Positions 59,801-64,000 of a stretch of DNA of 64,000 nt are shown here, in pieces (the stretch's first letter is position 1; each line of letters opens with the position of its first letter). The notes beneath the pieces are model-generated. The model did no database searches. It had not been told where the DNA came from and saw only the letters and a list, made by a program, of their open reading frames with translations. Source of the DNA: Alloalcanivorax dieselolei B5 (GTDB lineage: Bacteria > Pseudomonadota > Gammaproteobacteria > Pseudomonadales > Alcanivoracaceae). The DNA lies in the NCBI RefSeq assembly GCF_000300005.1, contig NC_018691.1:1178001-1242000 (forward strand). Reading direction: 5' to 3'. The position numbers and the translations under genes were made by a program.

Positions 59801-61370
59801 CATTCGGGAGGGTTGCCGGCGTTTTCCCCTGATCCCGCGCCTGTGGCTGGAAAGCGGTCGTTTGCGTTTGCTGGCGGACGACACCGAGGGGGCCGAGGCC
59901 GATCTGACCGAGTGTCTGCGGCAATCACCGGACTGGGTCCAGGCAGTGATTTCCCTGTCCGATGTGTTGGAAGTGCGGGGCGATTTTGATGCCTCCGAAG
60001 GGCACATCGACCGCGCTTTGCGGCGTTTGCCCCGGGAAGGCCTGCTGCTGGGCTACAAGTCCGATCTGCTGTGGCGGCGCGGGCAGCGCAAGGAGGCCTT
60101 TGACACCATGGTCCGCGCTTTGGCCGAGACCCCGGATTACCACTGGGGCTGGGACAAACTGGGCGAATGGGCGCGGGAAACCGATCGCCGTGACGAGGCG
60201 CTGGCACTGGCGGAACGTCTCGCCAACGAGCAGGAGAGCAACGCTGATCTGTGGCGCCACTGCTATCTGCTCACCGACCAGCAGGATCAGGAGCTGGCGT
60301 TCATCGAGCGGGCGCGGGCGCTGCGTCCCCACGACCCCTCTCTGGTGATCGACCAATGCGAGGTGTTGCACCGGATTGGCCGGGAAAAGGAGATCGAGCC
60401 GCTGCTGTCACGGGACTACTGGCGCGGGCCGCCGCCCACCGAGGTGCTGGGCTTCACCGCCTGGCTGCGTCATCAGCAGGGCGATCGCGACACCGCCATC
60501 AGCATGATGCGGGATCAGGTACTGCGCGATGATCCGGCGTTCTCCCGTGGCTGGCGTCTGCTGGCCACCTGGTACAAGGACGCCGGAGAGGTGGCACCCT
60601 GTCTGCACGCCAGCCGCCAGTTGGTGGCACTGCAGCCGGGGCATGCCGGTGCCCTGGTGGAAGCCGCCGAACTGATGCTGGAGGTGACCGAGGGCGACGC
60701 CCGGCGGGCCATCGAGGAGGAAGTGTCCGATTATCTTGAGCGGGCCCTGGCGCGGGACTATTCCGACACCTATATCCAACTGACGTTGCTGGATCACTAT
60801 ATGGACAGCGGCCATCCCGAGCGGGCGCGGGAACTGATGACCCGTATCCTGGTCGACGAGGGCAACGTCTTTGTGCGCGCCCGCCAGTTGCGGCTGGCGC
60901 TCGAGTCCGCTGAGCTGGACGCGGCCTGGCCGCTGTATCAAAGCGTGATCCGCGACTGGCGCGACAACAACTGGCTGCTGCTGGAGCCGCTGGCATGGGT
61001 GGCGACCGCCGGCGCCGATGCCCGCCAGGCACTGTGGAGGGCGGTTCCGGACTGGCTGGCCGACCCCGACATGCCCGACGCCGTGGTGGTCGTCTGGGCC
61101 CGGGCCCAGGCGCTGGCTGGCGTGCCCGGCGATGAACTGGTTGCTAACCTGGAGCGGTTACGCCGCGATCCGCGGCGCGGCGGGCTGTTCGGTTTCGCGC
61201 TGGAGTGGCTGCTGGACAGTGACGAGATCGATCCGGCGGTACGTCTGCGTCTGGTGCGTCGCCACTGGTGGCGCCTGCGCGGTCAGGAACGGGCCGCCAC
61301 CGCCGCCAGGCGCTTCCTGGCCGGGCAAAAGCGCTGGCTGTGGTGGCTGTGGCTGCGGGTGGTGCTGTGA
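56823..61370 (+). CDS. Giant TPR protein with embedded C39-like cysteine peptidase domain
   Basis: A 1515-residue protein with no signal peptide. Helical repeats of TPR type fill residues ~1-290 and again ~470-1300 (for example ALALHPNSSWLALEHAV). Between them, at ~305-450, lies a papain-like C39 domain. Its catalytic set is Cys319 in HHMTCAPATFVAL, His396 in GSAHMQAIVGYD and Asp414 in YKIRDPFSPL, with the spacing of C39-type double-glycine peptidases. No ABC transporter gene is near. The C-terminus is Trp- and Arg-rich. The GTG start follows GGGGAGGGGAGC. Its stop overlaps the murI start (GTGA). Peptide processing or a scaffold role is inference. Confidence 0.85.
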   Translation: MQQGVTETTDALWQARQKYQQGLYRQTFDILRREHGEPAQWRDPELQLLGGRTLNHLGRSRTALALMQRAWRGAPERPRQRYYRGFQLLGRRGPWAALRFIQRHGEILCEDDPHLQGLWLGHFATLYSIYRDWERSHEFLERALALHPNSSWLALEHAVILQREDRYPEAMAVLAPWLASPTPPRPVVAAGAELLLLLDHRDDAVALLAKHAPRMESVELCLRLYDLLLENGERDAAAEALQRARYLVPELPGTVDRELVYREFELHYERGELDQALQAADELKDPFVVSVRESLRERRDQPAEALLPVAFVRQHHMTCAPATFVALARYWGHQFDHLEVAEQICYDGTPASTERRWISELGWHVREFEMDHDIIRALLDRGVPVALSTVEPGSAHMQAIVGYDLRKGVYKIRDPFSPLISEMLMDGAAKRYAATGPRCMVVVPSDQAGRLDGIELPAARLYDHYHDLQLALERHDRSAAVTALEQLRRQGAEHRLVLWGERSLAAYDHDAPASLKTLDALLERYPEDLNLIASRADMLGELGRFQEQRAYLREQLEAGHSHPLLIQTLVHALRHDYRVAQETHQWLERLLRLEPTRATALYSLAGLNWDEGKREQAFELYRLCACLEDKVERYAQSYFKAARFLRQTDQALDWLRRRADRLGPLSADARVTLALMLEQLDLSREAAEVFEQALNEHPRNVWLVNEALIFYQSRSDLERARALLAQRRADLPEAMVLEFEGDIARQAGDLEQASVHFRALLALRPFHTGALRFVAGQLRRDDSLEAALAFIDRQGSLNPHDYGIRGVKLDFLEALPPSQRWPQLEALAAQAGDDSRVAQAMADCALERGDYAQALRFAGRVLAEAPDDHQALVVSARAHLLAQDNDAAAQAFRAAIQASVDRPDAFHGLLECYPDVAAKREALGFIHRQLLEQVTFGDGVQAFVALARRFLTDDEVAAFVDQVIAERPDLWQSWLAAAHFHRDVRHLERALECIREGCRRFPLIPRLWLESGRLRLLADDTEGAEADLTECLRQSPDWVQAVISLSDVLEVRGDFDASEGHIDRALRRLPREGLLLGYKSDLLWRRGQRKEAFDTMVRALAETPDYHWGWDKLGEWARETDRRDEALALAERLANEQESNADLWRHCYLLTDQQDQELAFIERARALRPHDPSLVIDQCEVLHRIGREKEIEPLLSRDYWRGPPPTEVLGFTAWLRHQQGDRDTAISMMRDQVLRDDPAFSRGWRLLATWYKDAGEVAPCLHASRQLVALQPGHAGALVEAAELMLEVTEGDARRAIEEEVSDYLERALARDYSDTYIQLTLLDHYMDSGHPERARELMTRILVDEGNVFVRARQLRLALESAELDAAWPLYQSVIRDWRDNNWLLLEPLAWVATAGADARQALWRAVPDWLADPDMPDAVVVVWARAQALAGVPGDELVANLERLRRDPRRGGLFGFALEWLLDSDEIDPAVRLRLVRRHWWRLRGQERAATAARRFLAGQKRWLWWLWLRVVL

Positions 61371-62158
61371 GCCGCCCGGTGTTGGTGTTCGATTCCGGTG
61401 TCGGCGGCCTGTCGGTGGTGACGGCCCTGCGCCAACAGGTGCCGGGCCTGCCGCTGGCTTATGTCTGTGACAACGCCGCCTTGCCCTACGGCACCAAGCC
61501 GGATTCCTGGTTGCTGCGCCGGATCGTTGACGTCTGCGTGGCGGCGGTGGCGGCCAGTGACGCCCGGGTGCTGGTGGTGGCCTGCAATACCGCCAGCACT
61601 CTGGCGCTGGAGGCGTTACGGGAACGGCTGGCGATTCCGGTGGTGGGGACGGTGCCGGCGATCAAACCGGCGGCGCGACTGAGCCGCTCCGGAGTCATTG
61701 CGTTGCTGGCCACCACCGCCACCGTGACGCGCCCCTACACCGACCGTCTGATCGAGGAATTCGCCGGCCACTGCACCGTGGCGCGCGTCGCCGCCGACCC
61801 GCTGGTGGCCCAGGCGGAACGCTGGCTGGCCGGAGAGCCGCTGGACGCCCGGGTGCTCGCCGAGTGTCTGGCGCCTCTGGCGGCGATTGCCAAGCTCGAT
61901 ACGGTGGTGCTCGGCTGCACCCATTTCCCGTTGCTGCGGGAATCCCTGGCCTCCATGGCGCCAGGCCCGGTGCACTGGATCGACTCCGGCGACGCCATTG
62001 CCCGGCGGGTGGTGCAGGTTGTGGGAGAGGTGTCCCAGTCAACGGTGTCCTCCGGCGCCTTCCTCAGCTGGGCCACGGCGCCGGACAACCCCGGCCTGGC
62101 CCGCGCCTTCTCCGGATTCGGCTTCCAGCCACCTAAACGGCTCAATGAGGCAAGTTGA
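61367..62158 (+). CDS. murI: Glutamate racemase
   Basis: A 263-residue enzyme making D-glutamate for peptidoglycan. The two catalytic cysteines are Cys73 in VVACNTAS and the second in VLGCTHFPLL. The opening VFDSGVGGLSVV carries Asp9. The start is GTG overlapping the TPR-peptidase stop, so translation is coupled. The last coding bases lie inside a long compound repeat, whose left arm supplies the final Ser codon and the TGA. Confidence 0.94.
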   Translation: MSRPVLVFDSGVGGLSVVTALRQQVPGLPLAYVCDNAALPYGTKPDSWLLRRIVDVCVAAVAASDARVLVVACNTASTLALEALRERLAIPVVGTVPAIKPAARLSRSGVIALLATTATVTRPYTDRLIEEFAGHCTVARVAADPLVAQAERWLAGEPLDARVLAECLAPLAAIAKLDTVVLGCTHFPLLRESLASMAPGPVHWIDSGDAIARRVVQVVGEVSQSTVSSGAFLSWATAPDNPGLARAFSGFGFQPPKRLNEAS

Positions 62159-62343
62159 CAGTTGATAGTGGACAGTTGACAGCGAAAAACAAAAAAGTCG
62201 ATCCATATGTTTTCTGTGGGAAGCTTGCTTGCAAGCGAATATTGCTAAACGCCTGAGCGAACCCCATTCGCTTGCAAGCAAGCTTCCCACAGCAGTTCAG
62301 TCCCTTGTTTTTGCTGTCAACTGTCCACTATCAACTGTCAACT
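62153..62343. repeat. Nested compound inverted repeat (REP locus 3 inside a longer repeat)
   Basis: An outer arm of 38 bases (62153-62190) and a 37-base inverted copy (62307-62343) match except for one missing base. The arm is itself built from ACAGTTGA-type units. Inside is a REP pair: 27-base arms at 62214-62240 and 62266-62292 that are perfect inverted copies. The left outer arm contains the murI stop. The whole element fills the convergent gap between murI and the Crp/Fnr gene and may end both transcripts. Confidence 0.85.
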
Positions 62344-62350
62344 GCCTTTC

Positions 62351-63064
62351 TCATTCCCCATAGTCCCGCAGCGCTTCCAGGTCCTGGATGTTGATGCGGC
62401 CGTATTCCACTTTCAGCAGGCCGTTGGCTTCCAGTTCGCGCAGGGCCTGGTTGGCGCGCTGGCGCGACATGCCGCACAGTTGCGCCACGTCCTCCTGGGA
62501 GACTTTCAGGCTCAGGGAGCCGTTGGGGTAGAGGTAGGAATTGAACAGCGTGGCCAGGCAGCGGGCCACGCGGGCCTCGGGGCGCAGCATGCGATCGAAA
62601 CTGACCATGGAAATGAACAGGCCCAGGCGTTCGTTCAGTTGCCGCAGCAGGAAGCGGTTGAAGGCGATGCTGTTGTCCAGCAACCAGGTGAACGTGGTTC
62701 GGGGCATCAGCGCCACCCGGGTCTGGCCCACCGCGATACCGTCATAGCGGCGCGGTTCGTCCTTGAGTAGTGAGCCTTCGCCGAACCAGCCACCGGCATT
62801 GACCCCGGTAAGGGTGATCGCCTTGCCCTCCGGGGACAGCACACTGAGTTTTACCAGCCCCTGAATCACGCCGATCCAGTGGTCCGCCGGGTAGCCCTGA
62901 TGACAGACGTACTCCCCCGGGCCCACCTCCCGCTCGGTGATCTGGCTACGCACGTGATCCAGCGTCACGGAATCCAGGTTCTGAGCCCAGATCGAGTCGC
63001 GCAGCATGCTCTCCACATCGCCGTGGGAGGTGGTGATGTCATCGCTATGATCTTTGACGGACAT
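62351..63064 (-). CDS. Crp/Fnr-family transcriptional regulator
   Basis: A 237-residue regulator. The cyclic-nucleotide-binding-type domain spans ~35-150 (GEYVCHQGYPADHWIGVIQ and ITLTGVNAGGWFGEGSLL), and a winged helix-turn-helix follows (VSQEDVAQLCGMSRQRANQAL). It lacks the FNR cysteine cluster, so it is not an oxygen sensor of that type; the effector is unknown. It diverges from the AMP-binding gene, with ~520 bases and a repeat array between, so it may regulate that operon. Confidence 0.88.
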   Translation of the reverse strand: MSVKDHSDDITTSHGDVESMLRDSIWAQNLDSVTLDHVRSQITEREVGPGEYVCHQGYPADHWIGVIQGLVKLSVLSPEGKAITLTGVNAGGWFGEGSLLKDEPRRYDGIAVGQTRVALMPRTTFTWLLDNSIAFNRFLLRQLNERLGLFISMVSFDRMLRPEARVARCLATLFNSYLYPNGSLSLKVSQEDVAQLCGMSRQRANQALRELEANGLLKVEYGRINIQDLEALRDYGE

Positions 63065-63585
63065 GGTGTTGTAATCCCGTACTCCGGTCTGAAAAAGAGC
63101 TTCTTTCCCAGATTGTCGCGGAAACGACAGCTTGGTGCAGCCAGTCGATGATATAGATGGTCATGCGCTGATGCGCCGGCCCTGGATGATCCCGCGGACG
63201 CCGTTGTGCGGACCGCTTGCAAAAGGCCGTCAGGCGGGTAGCCTGAAACAGAAAAGAGTAAGTATAAGAACGGTTAATAACAATAACGTCGTGGTCCGAG
63301 CGGCCACGCAAAAGCTGGAGGTGAGAGCCTTGACGTGTATCCCTCGTTTGGCGGGCGGCACTGTTGGCACCGGTATGACCACTGTTGGTAGTACCACTGC
63401 CGGTAGTACCAGTGAAAGTACCATGACTGCCATGAGCGCCGCGATTTCCTGTCATTCCCTTGTCCGGCCCCGCGCCGTCACCGCATCCCGAGTCTGTCCG
63501 AGCCGCACCGAAATCACGGTGGTAAACCCCTGTTTCACCTTGACCAACCTTCGGATTGGTATGAGAAAAAAGGGAGGTGTCCGCC
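63065..63585. other. Divergent intergenic region upstream of the AMP-binding gene
   Basis: About 520 bases between the divergent Crp/Fnr and AMP-binding genes. Open frames exist on both strands but none has a ribosome site or a family pattern that I trust. The region must hold both promoters, and it contains the repeat array at 63371. Confidence 0.45.
63371..63423. repeat. Repeated palindromic sites between the regulator and AMP-binding genes
   Basis: The units CGGTATGACCA (63371), TGGTAGTACCA (63386) and CGGTAGTACCA (63401) are 15 bases apart, with a partial copy ending at 63423. The second is a perfect 11-base palindrome (TGGTA G TACCA). They could be binding sites for the divergent Crp/Fnr-type regulator, or degenerate tandem repeats. 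Confidence 0.5.
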
Positions 63586-64000
63586 ATGTCGGTCAATGAA
63601 CTGGACACATTCCCCAAACTGTTGATGCATAACGCCGAGCATCGGCCGAATGTGGACGCCATGCGAGAAAAGGATCTGGGTATCTGGCAAACCTGGACCT
63701 GGCGCCAGGTGTACAAGGAGGTGGAAGCCCTGGCCGGTGGGCTGAAGGCACTCGGGCTGCAGCGTGGCGACCGGGTGGCGGTGATCGGCGACAATCGGCC
63801 GCAACTGTATTGGTCAGTGGCCGCGGTACAGGCCATGGGCGCCGTCCCGGTGCCGCTGTATCAGGATTCGGTCGGCGACGAAATGCAGTATGTCCTGCAC
63901 CATGCTGAAGTCCGCTTCGCGGTGGTGGAAAACCAGGAGCAAGTGGACAAGGTACTGGACATCAAAAGTCAGGTGCCGAGCCTGGAGACGATGGTCTATG
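63586..64000 (+). CDS. AMP-binding (acyl-CoA synthetase-like) protein, partial at right edge
   Basis: The first 138 codons of an ANL-superfamily ligase that runs off the window. The N-terminus reads SVNELDTFPKLLMHNAEHR, then LKALGLQRGDRVAVIGDN, then the segment AVPVPLYQDS. These match long-chain acyl-CoA synthetase-like proteins. GGGAGG lies eight bases before the ATG at 63586. It diverges from the Crp/Fnr gene. The ATP-binding and catalytic motifs lie beyond the edge, so substrate and activity cannot be judged. Confidence 0.85.
   Translation, partial: MSVNELDTFPKLLMHNAEHRPNVDAMREKDLGIWQTWTWRQVYKEVEALAGGLKALGLQRGDRVAVIGDNRPQLYWSVAAVQAMGAVPVPLYQDSVGDEMQYVLHHAEVRFAVVENQEQVDKVLDIKSQVPSLETMVY

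Noticed and set aside
63132-63599. A 155-codon plus-strand frame in the gap before the AMP-binding gene
   Set aside because: There is no Shine-Dalgarno site or family pattern, and it runs into the ribosome site and start of the AMP-binding gene. The Thr/Ser/Gly repeats come from the DNA repeat array.
1-64000. Search for CRISPR arrays, tRNA or rRNA genes, prophage or insertion sequences
   Set aside because: The only repeats found were short tandem units, one SSR and REP-like elements. No cloverleaf sequence, transposase or phage gene was recognised by eye; a tRNA-scanning run would be needed for certainty.

Overview
The window looks like chromosomal DNA of a GC-rich, aerobic gammaproteobacterium. 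The family-level guess, Alcanivoracaceae-like (Alcanivorax/Alloalcanivorax), is inference. It rests on the gammaproteobacterial gene blocks (miaB with ybeZ-ybeY-corC-lnt, rapA, rhlB, a caa3/aa3-type oxidase cluster with DUF2909 and SURF1, TorF and OmpW outer-membrane proteins) and on short REP-like repeats of the pseudomonad type. I saw no rRNA, tRNA, CRISPR array, prophage or insertion sequence.

Layout. (a) 68-6030, minus strand: a sulfide-oxidation and sulfur-anion cluster. It holds a persulfide dioxygenase behind a good promoter and palindrome, a phosphatase-like domain fused to a mitochondrial-type sulfide:quinone oxidoreductase, a SulP permease and a DASS anion symporter. (b) 6059-16453: the conserved miaB / ybeZ / ybeY / corC / lnt block, split by a complete sulfate importer (sbp-cysT-cysW-cysA) and by a divergent cyanase gene. 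(c) 16766-18771: a copper-delivery operon (SCO, PCuAC) with a secreted EEP-type nuclease. (d) 18890-29712: mixed genes, including a TorF porin, a lipoprotein, an M14-like peptidase, a YiiX-like permuted papain-fold protein, an ICMT-like methyltransferase, PIN-PhoH, OmpW, GlpE, RhlB, a DUF938 methyltransferase and an SDR. (e) 30093-38402: an Asp-box/BNR protein with a membrane partner, a sodium:solute symporter, a membrane-anchored cold-shock protein, a FemAB/GNAT-like protein, and LemA with an M48 protease. (f) 38677-47686: the cytochrome c oxidase locus (ctaC, ctaD, ctaG/cox11, coxC; then SURF1, an SCO-like protein, ctaA, cyoE), with DUF2909 and rsuA on the other strand. (g) 48110-56728: small and mixed genes, two esterases, RapA, and an XRE regulator divergent from small membrane proteins. 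(h) 56823-64000: a 1515-residue TPR protein with an embedded C39-like cysteine peptidase, translationally coupled to murI; then a nested compound repeat, a Crp/Fnr regulator, and the start of an AMP-binding acyl-CoA synthetase-like gene.

How the genes fit together. Sulfur runs through the left quarter: sulfide is oxidised to persulfide and on to sulfite, with two anion transporters beside those genes and an ATP-driven sulfate importer nearby. Copper and heme delivery (SCO, PCuAC, Cox11, SURF1, CtaA, CyoE) supply the terminal oxidase encoded about 25 kb away. Among regulatory DNA, the most striking pattern is a set of short tandem arrays (units of 13, 14 and 15 bp) in four separate intergenic regions. 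There are also three REP loci whose hairpins differ by compensatory changes. Starts were moved where a Shine-Dalgarno site or the family N-terminus argued for it. Functions come from motifs read by eye, with no database search.
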